Assembly (NCBI RefSeq): GCF_004023625.1
Contig: NZ_RPDJ01000043.1
Coordinates: 23,002 to 87,001 of the forward strand
Reading direction: 5' to 3'
Length of the DNA stretch: 64,000 bases
From: Streptomyces cavernae
GTDB taxonomy: Bacteria; Actinomycetota; Actinomycetes; Streptomycetales; Streptomycetaceae
The notes under the pieces are model-generated. The model did not search any database, was not told the DNA's origin, and saw only the letters and a list, made by a program, of their open reading frames with translations. Numbering within the stretch: the first letter of the stretch is position 1; every line of letters starts with the position of its first letter. Shown here one piece after another: positions 7,561 through 16,656 of this stretch. The translations under genes and the position numbers were made by a program.

Positions 7561-10500
7561 ATGGGCCTCCGTGACCGTCTCGCCAAGGTGTTCGGTAACC
7601 AGCCGCCTGCCACGATGCAGGCTGGTGAAGAAGCCGCGGGCATGACCCCGACGCGGCCGTTCTCGCCGGGCCAGCCGATCGGCCCGTACGACGGCTTCAG
7701 CCGCACCCCCCGCACCCACGACTTCGTCTCCGGCTACAACGTGGCCGCTCGGCCGAAGTCGCACGAGCGCGTTTCCTTCGACACGTTGCGGGGCCTGGTG
7801 GAGGCCTACGACGTGGCGCAGATGTGCATCTGGCACCGCATCGACTCCATCCGCGCCCTGAACTGGTCCGTCGTACCGGCGCGCGGCTTCAAGGGGGACG
7901 CTGACGCGGCAATCAGCCAGGGCATGGCCGCGCTGGAGAAGCCCGACAGGCAGACCCCGTTCGGGAACTGGCTCGCGAAGTGGCTGTACGACGTGCTCGC
8001 CTACGATGCGGGCACCTTGTACCGGCTGCGCAACCGCGGCGGCAGGGTCATCGGGCTGCGGCCCGTGGACGGCACGACGATCGCCCCGCTGCTGGACTAC
8101 TGGGGCCAGATCCCCGAGCCTCCGGCCGAAGGGTTCGTGCAATACGTCAACGGGCTGCCGTGGAACTGGCTGACCAGGAACGATCTGATCTACGAGCCGT
8201 TTCGGCCGCGCACCAACAGCCCGTACGGTGTCGCCCCGCTCGAAGCGATCCTGCTGAACGCGAACACCGACCTCCGGTTCCAGGCGTACTTCCTCCAGAG
8301 GTTCACGTCGGGGAACATCCCCGAAGCCTTCGCCTCCGCGCCCGAGACGTGGACACCGGAGCAGATCGAGCAGTTCCAGGGCTACTGGGATCAGCTACTC
8401 CTCGGCGACCAGGCCGTCAAACATCAGATCAAGTGGATACCGGGCGGCTCCACGATCGCCTGGTCCAACGAGAAGAACTTCGAGGACACGTTCTCCCTGT
8501 TCCTGATGAGGAAGACCTGCGCCGCCTACCACGTCACGCCCGCCGACCTCGGGTTCACGGAGAACGTCAACCGGTCCAGCGGCGAAACCCAGGCAGACGT
8601 GCAGCACCGCGTTGGTGACCTGCCACTCATCACCTACGTCCAAGGCGTGCTGACCCACTTCCTGCGCCACGACCTCAACCTGCCGGTCGAGTTCAGTTTC
8701 GACACCGGCCAGGAAAAAGAGGACAGGCTCACCCTGGCGCAGGCGTGGCAGATCTACATCGAGTCCGGCATGGCCAGCCCGGACGAGGGCCGCGAGACGC
8801 TGCTGGGCCTGCCGAGCGACCCGCGCCGGCCGACCCCCCGCTTCTTCAACGCCGGCCGATACGGACCCATCCCACTCTTGTCCCTTAACGGCGCGGGCGG
8901 CCACATCAGCCCGGAGACGTTCGCCCCCGCAGACGACCAGCCCATCCTGCCGCAGCCGTTCGTGGCCGCGCCCGGGGTCGTTCCGGCCGAAGGCACCGCA
9001 GACGCGGAGGCTGCCGCCGAGGCCGAGGACACCTATCAGACCGCCGTGCGGGAGACGGCTCAGGAGTCGGCGGCCGCCGCGGTGGCCAAGGACGCCTCGG
9101 CGGGTGCGACGACAGACGTCACCACCGCAACCGGCATCACCAGCTACGACCTGATCGGCCAGGACGACGAGGAGGAGAACACCCCACTGAACGACGAGCG
9201 GGTGCAGTCTGCGAAGGCGGAGACGATCGCGTTCCGACGGTTCGCCAAGGCCCGCCGCCGCGCACGCACGTGGCGAGACTTCGAGTTCCGGCACGTCGAT
9301 GCGCGCACCGCGCGCCGCCTCAACCAGGCCGGGCGGGCTGCGGTCCGTAAGGACGCCGGGGAGATCGCCGTCGCCGGGCTCGCGGTCCGTGCGGCCGACA
9401 CCGGCCGGGTTCTCATGCTCCAACGCGCGCTCGACCCGGACGATCCGGCAGGCGGCACGTGGGAGTTCCCCGGCGGCTACCTCGAAGGCAACGAAGTACC
9501 GGTCGCCGGGGCTACCCGCGAGTGGAGTGAAGAGACCGGCTTCATCCTGCCGTTCGACCCGGAAGGCATGGCGGCCCTGGCGTTCGCCGCTCCCGCGTGG
9601 ACGACCGGCATCTACGCCGGGTTCGTCTACACGGTGCCGTCCGAATCCGTGCTCGACCTGACCCGACGCGGCCAGGTCACTAACCCGGACGACCCGGACG
9701 GCGACGTGCTGGAGGCCATCGCCTGGTGGGATCCCGCGCAGCTGCGCGGAAATCATGCCGTACGCCCGGAACTCCTTGAGTCGCTGGACCTCGTGCTCGG
9801 TGCGCTCGGCTGTAGAACCGGTGAGGAGCCGCAGCCTGGCGAGGAGCGGATGTGCCCGTGCGGCATGACCGCCCGGTTCGACGAGATGGACGGGTGGCAG
9901 CACCTCGACGGCTCGCACGGTCACGACGATGACGAATCCGTCGCGGAGAAGCTGGGGTTCGCGAAGGCAGCGGCCGACCCAAAAGGTGACGCCCCCACCC
10001 AGGGGGCGCCTCAGTGGCCCGGCTGGGCGCTGGACGAGGAGTGCGCCGGCTACTGGGCGCAGGCCCTCGCCAGCGCCACCGGGGGCGTACTGACCGCAGC
10101 ACAGGCCGAACAGCTCGCCCGCGACTACCAGGCCGTACAGCCCCCGCCTGATGACAGCGCGGCCGTGGAGGTGCTCGCGGCGGCCGCCGTACTGTGGCTG
10201 GCCACCCGCATCAACCTGACCGCACCCCTGACCAGGGTGCTTCAGGCCCTGTACGCCGACGCCTACCTGATCGGTGCAGCCTCTGCCCGTGCATTGCTGG
10301 ACGGCAGCGTGCCGAACACTGCTGGATGGGCGCCCGGCGACACCGCCACGGCCCGCCGCCTGGTCGCCAGCCTCAACGTCAGCGACGGCCTGCAAGCCCT
10401 CGCCAGCACGGTGAGCGACCTGGTGGAGCAGACGACAGCCAGCCGCCTGAAGGACGTTGCCCGCGAGCTCATCAAAGGCGTGCGGGCCGGCCAGGACGAT

Positions 10501-10782
10501 GCCGCGATCGGCCGGGCGATCCGCAATGTGCTCGGCAGCGTGAGCCGGGCGCGCACGGTCGCCCAGACGGAGACGACCCGCGGCTCAAGCCACGCGGCGA
10601 TCACCGTCTACCGGCAGCAGGGCAAGGCCCTGGGCGTGTGGCTGATCGACCCGAGCAACCCGTGCCGCGTGTGCCAGGCCAACAGCGCAGCGAGCCCGCT
10701 GCCGCTCGGGGACCCGTACCCGAGCGGGGACCTGTACCCGCCCGTTCACCCCAACTGCCGCTGTGCCCTGGTCGCCGTCTGA
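7561..10782 (+). CDS. Portal protein fused to a Nudix domain and a MuF-like head-morphogenesis domain
   Basis: This 1073-aa protein has three recognisable parts. Residues 1 to about 440 are an SPP1/HK97-type portal (long helical clip and stem; YGVAPLEAILLNANTD is typical). Residues about 600-735 are a complete Nudix hydrolase: GGYLEGNE begins near residue 637 and continues to REWSEETGF, satisfying Gx5Ex7REUxEExGU. A small CPCG...H..H..H element follows. Residues about 870-1073 are a MuF-type domain ending in TVAQTETTRG and CRVCQ ... HPNCRC. Portal forms the dodecameric DNA gate and MuF proteins sit in the head. The Nudix role is unknown (nucleotide or cap-like pyrophosphate hydrolysis by family). 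The reading frame is uninterrupted. Confidence 0.9.
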   Translation: MGLRDRLAKVFGNQPPATMQAGEEAAGMTPTRPFSPGQPIGPYDGFSRTPRTHDFVSGYNVAARPKSHERVSFDTLRGLVEAYDVAQMCIWHRIDSIRALNWSVVPARGFKGDADAAISQGMAALEKPDRQTPFGNWLAKWLYDVLAYDAGTLYRLRNRGGRVIGLRPVDGTTIAPLLDYWGQIPEPPAEGFVQYVNGLPWNWLTRNDLIYEPFRPRTNSPYGVAPLEAILLNANTDLRFQAYFLQRFTSGNIPEAFASAPETWTPEQIEQFQGYWDQLLLGDQAVKHQIKWIPGGSTIAWSNEKNFEDTFSLFLMRKTCAAYHVTPADLGFTENVNRSSGETQADVQHRVGDLPLITYVQGVLTHFLRHDLNLPVEFSFDTGQEKEDRLTLAQAWQIYIESGMASPDEGRETLLGLPSDPRRPTPRFFNAGRYGPIPLLSLNGAGGHISPETFAPADDQPILPQPFVAAPGVVPAEGTADAEAAAEAEDTYQTAVRETAQESAAAAVAKDASAGATTDVTTATGITSYDLIGQDDEEENTPLNDERVQSAKAETIAFRRFAKARRRARTWRDFEFRHVDARTARRLNQAGRAAVRKDAGEIAVAGLAVRAADTGRVLMLQRALDPDDPAGGTWEFPGGYLEGNEVPVAGATREWSEETGFILPFDPEGMAALAFAAPAWTTGIYAGFVYTVPSESVLDLTRRGQVTNPDDPDGDVLEAIAWWDPAQLRGNHAVRPELLESLDLVLGALGCRTGEEPQPGEERMCPCGMTARFDEMDGWQHLDGSHGHDDDESVAEKLGFAKAAADPKGDAPTQGAPQWPGWALDEECAGYWAQALASATGGVLTAAQAEQLARDYQAVQPPPDDSAAVEVLAAAAVLWLATRINLTAPLTRVLQALYADAYLIGAASARALLDGSVPNTAGWAPGDTATARRLVASLNVSDGLQALASTVSDLVEQTTASRLKDVARELIKGVRAGQDDAAIGRAIRNVLGSVSRARTVAQTETTRGSSHAAITVYRQQGKALGVWLIDPSNPCRVCQANSAASPLPLGDPYPSGDLYPPVHPNCRCALVAV

Positions 10783-10795
10783 CGGAGGTGTGCTC

Positions 10796-11173
10796 ATGCC
10801 CGAACAGCGTTACGTCCTCGGTGTCGCCTATCAGGCGGGCCCGGACCCCCGCATCAAGCGCGGAGCCGACGGCGGCCGCGACTACTTCAGCCCGGAGGAA
10901 CTGGAGAAAGCTGCCTGGTCGTTCCTTCGCAACGGCCCGCAGGTCGGCCTGTTCCACGCCGACGGCACGGAAGGCGCTGCGGAGATCGTCGAGTCGTACA
11001 TCTGGCGCGGCGACGACTGGGCCCTCGAGGACGGCGTGGTCGTCAAGGCCGGGGACTGGCTCATCGGCGCCATCCTCGACCCCGTCGCCTGGGACCTCTA
11101 CAAGTCCGGCCGGATCACCGGCTGGTCACCGCAGGGCACAGCACGCCGCATCACTCCAGGGAGTAGGCCATGA
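10796..11173 (+). CDS. XkdF-like prohead protease or protease-like protein
   Basis: The 125-aa protein resembles the XkdF family encoded between portal/MuF and scaffold genes in PBSX-like and many actinophages: an N-terminal beta-rich segment (QRYVLGVAYQAGPDP), a histidine in GLFHADG, and the end ITGWSPQGTARR, matching the GWSxxG ending of phage prohead-protease-like domains. Such proteins trim scaffold and capsid during head maturation. The ATG at 10796 follows a GGAGG site. The end overlaps the scaffold start (ATGA at 11170-11173), indicating coupled translation. Confidence 0.65.
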   Translation: MPEQRYVLGVAYQAGPDPRIKRGADGGRDYFSPEELEKAAWSFLRNGPQVGLFHADGTEGAAEIVESYIWRGDDWALEDGVVVKAGDWLIGAILDPVAWDLYKSGRITGWSPQGTARRITPGSRP

Positions 11174-12852
11174 CCAGCCCGGCAGACGACGAGTTCACCG
11201 AGCTGGTGGACGCCACGATTCCCCGCGTGGACCTCGTGGACAAGGCCGCCAACGGCCTGCCGTTCCTGCTCGCCAAGCGCCAGGACGGTGCGGGACTCGT
11301 GGACGCCGCCACGGTGCGGGCCCTCATCGGCAAGACCGCCGACCCCGACCCCCAGCCCGCCAACGAGCAGGAGCAGGTGACCATGAGCGGCAGCCCCGCG
11401 GCCATCGCGAAACTCATCCATGAAGCCGCCGTCAGGCACGCCGCCCCGGCCGCCGAGTCGGCTGATGCCGACGTGGCCAAGGGCGCGGTGGTTGACGGGC
11501 CGACCGGCCCGGAGAACGACCTCGATCCGACCACGATCCTCGCCACCCCCGAAGGCGAGCAGGCGCCCGGAAGCCCGATGGAGCCCGGCTCTCCGGCGTG
11601 GGAGGCCGTCGACGCGGCCACCGCCCGCAAGTGGACGGCGATCCTGTCGCGGGCCAAGTCGGCGGTCGCCGTCCTGGCTGAGCGAGAGCTGCTCGAAGCC
11701 GCATCCGCCGACCGCAGCGACTACGACAGCGCGCTCGACCTGACCGACGCCGAGTGCGCCATCGACTACGCCATCTCGATCCTCGCGCCGTTCGCGGTGG
11801 ACGAGCAGGCTGAAGTGGACTGTGCGGCGGACATGGTGGCGGCCGTCGGGAAGGCCCTCACCGACTTCGACGCGACGTCGCTCGACACGATCGAGGCCTT
11901 GACGCAGGTCACCAAGGCTGGCCGCGTCCTGTCAGCGAGGAACGAGCAGGCCATCCGCGATGCGGTGGACGCTCTGCAGAAAGTCCTCGCGTCCCTTCCC
12001 GCACCCGTACCCGACAGCCCGGAGGGCGGCCTGCCGGTCGCCAAGGAGGAGACCGCCATGCAGCCGCAGACCGAGCCGTCCCAGACGGCCGACACCCCGG
12101 ACGCCGTCGACAAGGCGGCCGACACCGAAAACGCGGACGCCGTCGACACGGCCACCGACCCCGAGGCCCCGGACGTCGTCGGCAAGGCCGACCAGGCGCC
12201 GCAGATCGCGGTGTACGACGCGAAGGGCCGCCTCGTCGGCATCGTGGCTCCCGAGAGCCTGATCCCGGTGGAAAGCCCCGGCGAAGACGACGGTGAGGAG
12301 ACCCCGGCCGCCGAGGAGCCCGCCGTCGAGCCGGCCGCGGATGACGCGGCCCCGCCGACCGACCTGAACCCGGCACCGGCCGCAGAGGTCGGTACCCCCG
12401 CCGACGAGATCGGCAAGAACGAGCACACCGACAACGAGACCGACAACGAGACCGACACCGACGCCACTTCGGACGCCGACGTACTCAAGAGCAGCATCGC
12501 GGGCGTGGTCAAGGCGGAACTCGACGCATACAGCGCCACTCAGCAGGAGGTCTTCGCCAAGCAGGCGGAGGCCCTGGCGGAGCTGGCGAGCGTCGTTGAG
12601 ACGCTGAAGGGCCGCATCGGGACGCTGGAGGAGCAGCCCGCCGAGCCGAAGGTGTTCACCAACGGAGCCGTCCCGCCCGCGGTACTGCGCGGTCAGGACC
12701 GAGGCGCCACGCCCCTCGACAGGGGCCGGGCCCTGGAGATGAAGAAGTCCCTGTACGGGGCCGCTGACGCGACCGAGCAGAACCGGGTCGCACAGGACAT
12801 GCAGGCCAACGCCATCGCCCAGCTCCAGAGCATCCATCAGCAGCGCGCGTAA
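11170..12852 (+). CDS. Scaffold-like head assembly protein with nested start
   Basis: The 560-aa protein is strongly acidic and Ala/Pro/Asp/Glu-rich. The N-terminus contains VDLVDKAANGLPFLLAKR, a segment often found just after XkdF-type proteases. The C-terminal quarter has a coiled coil (AEALAELASVVETLKGRIG) and a basic tail, as in capsid scaffolds. Position between protease and major capsid protein supports a scaffold role. An in-frame ATG at 12058 with AGGAGG eight bases upstream would make a 264-aa C-terminal product, much like lambda Nu3 inside C; another possible in-frame start is at 11383. The protein should occupy the prohead interior and be removed by the protease. Confidence 0.65.
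   Translation: MTSPADDEFTELVDATIPRVDLVDKAANGLPFLLAKRQDGAGLVDAATVRALIGKTADPDPQPANEQEQVTMSGSPAAIAKLIHEAAVRHAAPAAESADADVAKGAVVDGPTGPENDLDPTTILATPEGEQAPGSPMEPGSPAWEAVDAATARKWTAILSRAKSAVAVLAERELLEAASADRSDYDSALDLTDAECAIDYAISILAPFAVDEQAEVDCAADMVAAVGKALTDFDATSLDTIEALTQVTKAGRVLSARNEQAIRDAVDALQKVLASLPAPVPDSPEGGLPVAKEETAMQPQTEPSQTADTPDAVDKAADTENADAVDTATDPEAPDVVGKADQAPQIAVYDAKGRLVGIVAPESLIPVESPGEDDGEETPAAEEPAVEPAADDAAPPTDLNPAPAAEVGTPADEIGKNEHTDNETDNETDTDATSDADVLKSSIAGVVKAELDAYSATQQEVFAKQAEALAELASVVETLKGRIGTLEEQPAEPKVFTNGAVPPAVLRGQDRGATPLDRGRALEMKKSLYGAADATEQNRVAQDMQANAIAQLQSIHQQRA
12044..12060 (+). promoter_or_regulatory. Internal ribosome-binding site and start codon for a nested scaffold
   Basis: AGGAGG lies at 12044-12049 and an in-frame ATG at 12058, spaced by 8 bases. 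This is as good a Shine-Dalgarno as any in the head operon. Translation from here gives residues 297-560 of the scaffold-like protein, including its coiled coil. Confidence 0.5.
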
Positions 12853-12877
12853 GCGCCCCCCAAACCACATCCCGCGA

Positions 12878-12910
12878 GCCCCCGAGACACCAGTTGTCCG
12901 GGGGCTTCTT
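12878..12910 (+). terminator. Stem-loop with T-rich tail upstream of the capsid gene
   Basis: GCCCCCG (12878-12884) pairs with CGGGGGC (12899-12905), with an inner GACA/TGTC stem and a 5-base loop, followed by TTCTT. It lies between scaffold and major capsid genes. It could be an attenuating terminator or a 5' stabiliser of capsid mRNA. Confidence 0.6.
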
Positions 12911-12931
12911 GCATGCCCAGGAGGCATCTCC

Positions 12932-14419
12932 ATGAGCACCGCGCTCAACGAAATGACCGAAGAGACGCTGTCCGCCATCAGCAAGGCCCAGACGACCGGC
13001 ATTCTCCAGTCGACCGGTATCTACAGCTACGACCTGTCTGGGCTGGTCAGCCTCATCCCGGTCGTCACCCCGTTCCGGGACATCGTGGCCCGCACGCCGT
13101 CCCCGGACGGTAACCCGTACGCCGTATGGCGAGCGATCATGGACGTGACCAGCAGCCAGCCGGACCCGTCCATGGGCTTCGACTTCGCCGCACCCGAAGT
13201 GCAGTTCTCGGAGCAGGACTTCCAGGCCCGCTACAAGCCGACCGGCTACGCCGGGTTGGTCATGCAGGACGCGTACGACCTGGCCAAGGGCTACGCCGAC
13301 CCGTACGCCGTCGCGACGTTCCAGGTCCTGAACCAGGTGCTGATCGCGGATGACCGCAAGCTGATGGGCGGCCAGTCCTTCGCGCTCGCCCGCCCAGCCG
13401 CCCCCACCCTCACCCAGTCCGCGACCGGTGGCTCCATCGGTTCCGTCACCGCGTATGTCGGTGTCGCGGTCCGCACGGGCAGCGGCTACTACTACGGATC
13501 CGGCAACAGCCGAGGCAACTCCAGCTCGACCACGTTCGCGTCCGGCACGACCAACGCAATCATCGCCACAGTGCCGGCCGTCCGGGGCGCGGTCGCCTAC
13601 GACTGGTTCTACAGCGCGAACGGCACGACCTGGTACTACTACACGACCACGACCGTCAACACTGTCCAGATCACGGCGACGATCACCGCCAACCAGGCCC
13701 TGCCTTCCCTGCCGGACATGTCGACCTCGTGGAGGGGCACCGCCAACAGCGTCCCGACCTTCAATGCAGCCTCCGACAACGGCAGCGCGAATGCCGCAGA
13801 CTACGACGGCTTCCTCGCCTCGCTGACGGGCGACTACAACGGCGCCGGCCAGTGGGTACAGCCTGGCAACGGCACCGGCAACCCGTCCATCTGGAAGAGC
13901 CTCGACGGCGCCGCGCTCACCCTGTCCGGCGGCAGCATCGCCGAGATCCAGGACAAGCTGTTCCTGCCGCTGTGGCAGCAGGTCAAGACCTCCCCGACCG
14001 CGCTCATGGTCAACGCCGTGCAAGCGCAGCAGATCGCCAACCTGATCCTCGGCTCCACCAGCGCGACGACCTACCTGAACACCGACTCCAGCGGCCGTAT
14101 CAGCGTCACCGCTGGCGGCCGAGTCGGCGAGATCGTCAACGCCCCCGCTGGCGGTGTGACGGTCCCGATCGAGGTTCACACCTCCCTGCCCCCGGGCACG
14201 ATCATCGCCCGCACCGACCGGGTTCCGTTCCCGCAGGCCAACATCTCCTCGGTGCTGGAGTACCGGTCCCTGCGCGACACCGCCCAGTTCGACTACGGCA
14301 TCTCCCGTATCGGGGGCACGGCCGGTGGCGGCCCGCGCAAGGAGTTCGAGATCCGTTCCGTGGGCGCCTTCCTGAACCGTGCCCCGGTCGCGATGGCCGT
14401 CCTGTCCAACGTCGGCTGA
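12932..14419 (+). CDS. Major capsid protein (HK97 fold), with likely inserted domain
   Basis: This 495-aa protein sits where the main head protein is expected. The N-terminal helix (NEMTEETLSAISKAQTTG) is followed by a G-loop and E-loop region (VTPFRDIVARTPSPDGN ... WRAIMD), and the C-terminal part contains LPPGTIIARTDRVPFP and ends with an axial-domain pattern. A segment at about residues 155-250, rich in Gly/Ser/Thr/Tyr and resembling an Ig-like fold (VTAYVGVAVRTGSGYYYGSG ...), appears inserted and could be surface-exposed decoration. AGGAGG precedes the ATG at 12932. Hairpins lie just upstream and downstream, consistent with a separately abundant transcript. Confidence 0.88.
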   Translation: MSTALNEMTEETLSAISKAQTTGILQSTGIYSYDLSGLVSLIPVVTPFRDIVARTPSPDGNPYAVWRAIMDVTSSQPDPSMGFDFAAPEVQFSEQDFQARYKPTGYAGLVMQDAYDLAKGYADPYAVATFQVLNQVLIADDRKLMGGQSFALARPAAPTLTQSATGGSIGSVTAYVGVAVRTGSGYYYGSGNSRGNSSSTTFASGTTNAIIATVPAVRGAVAYDWFYSANGTTWYYYTTTTVNTVQITATITANQALPSLPDMSTSWRGTANSVPTFNAASDNGSANAADYDGFLASLTGDYNGAGQWVQPGNGTGNPSIWKSLDGAALTLSGGSIAEIQDKLFLPLWQQVKTSPTALMVNAVQAQQIANLILGSTSATTYLNTDSSGRISVTAGGRVGEIVNAPAGGVTVPIEVHTSLPPGTIIARTDRVPFPQANISSVLEYRSLRDTAQFDYGISRIGGTAGGGPRKEFEIRSVGAFLNRAPVAMAVLSNVG

Positions 14420-14454
14420 CCCGGGCTCGCAGCCGAGGTCGACAGAGCAGCCAC

Positions 14455-14494
14455 GGGACGGCCCCCCACGGGCACCTGCCCGGGGGGCCGTCCC
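14455..14494 (+). terminator. Long GC-rich hairpin after the capsid gene
   Basis: GGGACGGCCCCCC starting at 14455 is mirrored by GGGGGGCCGTCCC ending at 14494, with an inner CGGGCA/TGCCCG arm, giving an almost perfect 40-base stem-loop. No T run follows, as is common for actinomycete terminators. It may reduce read-through or protect capsid mRNA from 3' decay. Confidence 0.75.
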
Positions 14495-14525
14495 GGCGCC
14501 ACCCGAGTTTCAAGGAGAGCAGCAG

Positions 14526-14861
14526 ATGCGCCTTTACACGCGCACGGGCGCGACCGCGGTCGATGACCCCGAGTACGGAAACTTCCAAGCCGACGACGAG
14601 GGCGGGTTCGACCTGCCCGACCCCCTGGCCAACCGGCTTCACGGCTTCCACATCAACGGGCGTCCGGCGTGGGAGACCGACCTGGAGCGGCAGAACCGGC
14701 TGATCGCCGAGGAGATCGAGCGGCGCAAGGACCCGGCGACGCTGCTGGCAGCAGTGCAGCAGCTCGTGGCCGCGGCACAGTCCCTGCCCCAGGCCGCCGC
14801 CGAGCCGCCCGCCACGCCCGCCAAGCGCACGCCCAAGCGTGCCACCGCCCCGTCCAAGTAA
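14526..14861 (+). CDS. Small phage head-tail region protein
   Basis: The 111-aa protein has a beta-like N-terminus (YTRTGATAVDDPEYGNF ... GGFDLPD), a charged helix (LERQNRLIAEEIERRKDP) and a basic Ala/Pro/Lys tail. It follows the capsid gene and an AGGAGA site (14515-14520). Proteins of this kind are common at this position in Streptomyces phages, but I recognise no domain. A head-completion or capsid-associated role is inferred from position. Confidence 0.6.
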   Translation: MRLYTRTGATAVDDPEYGNFQADDEGGFDLPDPLANRLHGFHINGRPAWETDLERQNRLIAEEIERRKDPATLLAAVQQLVAAAQSLPQAAAEPPATPAKRTPKRATAPSK

Positions 14862-14889
14862 CCCGACCAACCGGAAGAAGGGGTGACCG

Positions 14890-15747
14890 TTGCCCACCAC
14901 CCCGTACGTGACCGCAGCCGAGTTCGCCGCGCACCCCACCTACCTGGACCTCGACGACCTGCGCTCCGGGGTCAGCGACCCGGCGGCACAAACGGCCGAA
15001 CTGACGAACCTTCTGCTGACGGCGTCGGCGTGGGCCGACGGCGAGTGCAACCAGCCGCTCGCCGCCCACCAGGTCACCACCACGACACGAGGCCGGATCG
15101 ACCAGGACGGCATCCTGCGCGTGCACGCCTTCAACCATCCCGTCCTGGCCGTATCGTCCCTCGCGTACGGGCCAACCCCGTTTGCGCTGACCACCCCCGA
15201 CACGTCACGGCAGTGGGCGCTCGAGGGCGAAACGAACAACGTGCTGCTAAACACCGGCCACGCCTTCCCGGCCGGCCAGTGGCTGACGGTCCAGTGGACC
15301 TACGTGGCGGGCTGGGTATCCACCGTCCTCACGACGGACGCCCCAGCGGAAGCCGGATCGCTCACGGTGGCCGACCCGACTGGCATCCTCCCGGGCACCT
15401 CCTACCGGCTGTGGGAACCCGGCAGCGAGGAAACCATCACAATCTCCCCGTCCTACACCCCGCCAGCAGCCACCACGCCCCCAACAGCGACCGCGGTCCC
15501 GCTCGCCCGACCGACCACCTTCGCGCACACCGCGGGCGCCGGCTGGTCAGGCATGCCCGCAGACATGCGCCTGGCGGTCGTCAACTACACGGTCTCGCTG
15601 CTGATGCGCCCGGACACCACCGCCGAGGACGCCTACCCGGACACCTCGCTCGCCGCCACCACCCGGCAGCAGGACAGCCGCAGGGACGGCTCCGGCCTCG
15701 TCGCCGAGGCCAAACGGATCCTCAACACCTATGCGAGACGCGTATGA
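14890..15747 (+). CDS. Head-tail connector protein (gp6-like adaptor)
   Basis: The 285-aa protein starts at TTG 14890. The first ~75 residues (PYVTAAEFAAHPTYLDLDDL ... LLLTASAWADGEC) and the C-terminal helix (RLAVVNYTVSLLMRP) look like the helical adaptor that caps the portal in HK97-type phages. A beta-rich insertion lies between (about 80-200). It would form the ring joining portal and tail. Its stop overlaps the next start (ATGA at 15744-15747). Confidence 0.65.
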   Translation: MPTTPYVTAAEFAAHPTYLDLDDLRSGVSDPAAQTAELTNLLLTASAWADGECNQPLAAHQVTTTTRGRIDQDGILRVHAFNHPVLAVSSLAYGPTPFALTTPDTSRQWALEGETNNVLLNTGHAFPAGQWLTVQWTYVAGWVSTVLTTDAPAEAGSLTVADPTGILPGTSYRLWEPGSEETITISPSYTPPAATTPPTATAVPLARPTTFAHTAGAGWSGMPADMRLAVVNYTVSLLMRPDTTAEDAYPDTSLAATTRQQDSRRDGSGLVAEAKRILNTYARRV

Positions 15748-16280
15748 GCATCCAGACCGCACTGGACGGCATCTGCCGCTACTTCGGCGGCCCGTACGAC
15801 CCGCCAACCCGCACCTACCGAACGTCGCCGCTGGCTCAGTACGGCGTCGGCGTGGTCCGGCGCGGCTGGCCCAAGCGGGACGACCACGCCGACTACTTCC
15901 ACGGCCAGCAGCCCGGCGCCCGCACAGGCTGCCAAATCGTGGTCTACATCCCCCGCAGCACCGAGACCCGCTTCGCAGTCGGCGGCGCCACGGGCGGCCA
16001 CAAGAACGTGCTGTACGAGGTGCAGTTGTGCTGCTACATCCGCTCCCGCACCCCGCATGCGGAGGACGCGCAGGACGACGTGTACGCACTGCGGGACGCC
16101 CTCGTGACACACCTACGCGCTGATCGCACGCTCGGTGGCGCGGTGTTCGAGGCGGGCGAGGCAGTCGACGGCGGTAGCGGCTCCGTCGACTTCGAGTACG
16201 GCCAGCCCGAGACGAAAGCCGAGCTGACCAAGTCGTTTCTGCTGATGACGTTCCCGGCGCTGGAGATCGTCCAAGCCTGA
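15744..16280 (+). CDS. Tail terminator-like or tail completion protein
   Basis: The 178-aa alpha/beta protein has a beta strand set around GCQIVVYIPRSTETRFAVGG and KNVLYEVQLCCYIRSRTP, then a helix (AQDDVYALRDALVTHLRAD) and a terminal strand (SFLLMTFPALEIVQ). This strand-helix-strand plan is typical of tail terminators and minor tail completion proteins. It is translationally coupled to the connector and precedes the tail tube gene. Function is inferred from fold pattern and position. Confidence 0.6.
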   Translation: MSIQTALDGICRYFGGPYDPPTRTYRTSPLAQYGVGVVRRGWPKRDDHADYFHGQQPGARTGCQIVVYIPRSTETRFAVGGATGGHKNVLYEVQLCCYIRSRTPHAEDAQDDVYALRDALVTHLRADRTLGGAVFEAGEAVDGGSGSVDFEYGQPETKAELTKSFLLMTFPALEIVQA

Positions 16281-16332
16281 CCCGGCCCCGCACCCCTCTT
16301 TCCCCCAGTTGTCCACCGGACCGGAGTTCCGC

Positions 16333-16653
16333 ATGCCTGCGAAGCCTGCCCCGTCGCCTGAGCCGGACCCGACTCCGGCCGCCGAGGCCACCCCCGCACC
16401 CGAGCCCGCGCCGAGGGAGTCGGCCACGGCCGACGGACGGCTCCCGGCCGGGATGTACCAGTTCACCGGCACCCTGCCGACCCAGTACCTCGACGTGCCG
16501 CTCACTGCCCGCCCCGCCGACGGCGACAGCCCGGCGACGGTGTTCGCCTGGCCGTTCGGCGCGCCCGCAGACGGCCGCTGGGAGCCCACCAGAAGGAAGC
16601 CCAACCAGGTCGCGGACAACGACAACGCCGCGCCGCTCTCCACGGAGGAGTGA
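16333..16653 (+). CDS. Small Pro-rich phage protein before the tail tube gene
   Basis: The 106-aa product has a Pro/Ala/Glu-rich first 40 residues, then a short beta-like domain (PAGMYQFTGTLPTQYLDVPL ... ATVFAWPFGAPADGRW). The ATG at 16333 is preferred because CCGGAG lies 7 bases before it; a TTG at 16309 is also in frame. It ends 3 bases before the tail tube gene. Function is not recognised; it may be a head-tail joining accessory. Confidence 0.55.
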   Translation: MPAKPAPSPEPDPTPAAEATPAPEPAPRESATADGRLPAGMYQFTGTLPTQYLDVPLTARPADGDSPATVFAWPFGAPADGRWEPTRRKPNQVADNDNAAPLSTEE

Positions 16654-16656
16654 CCG

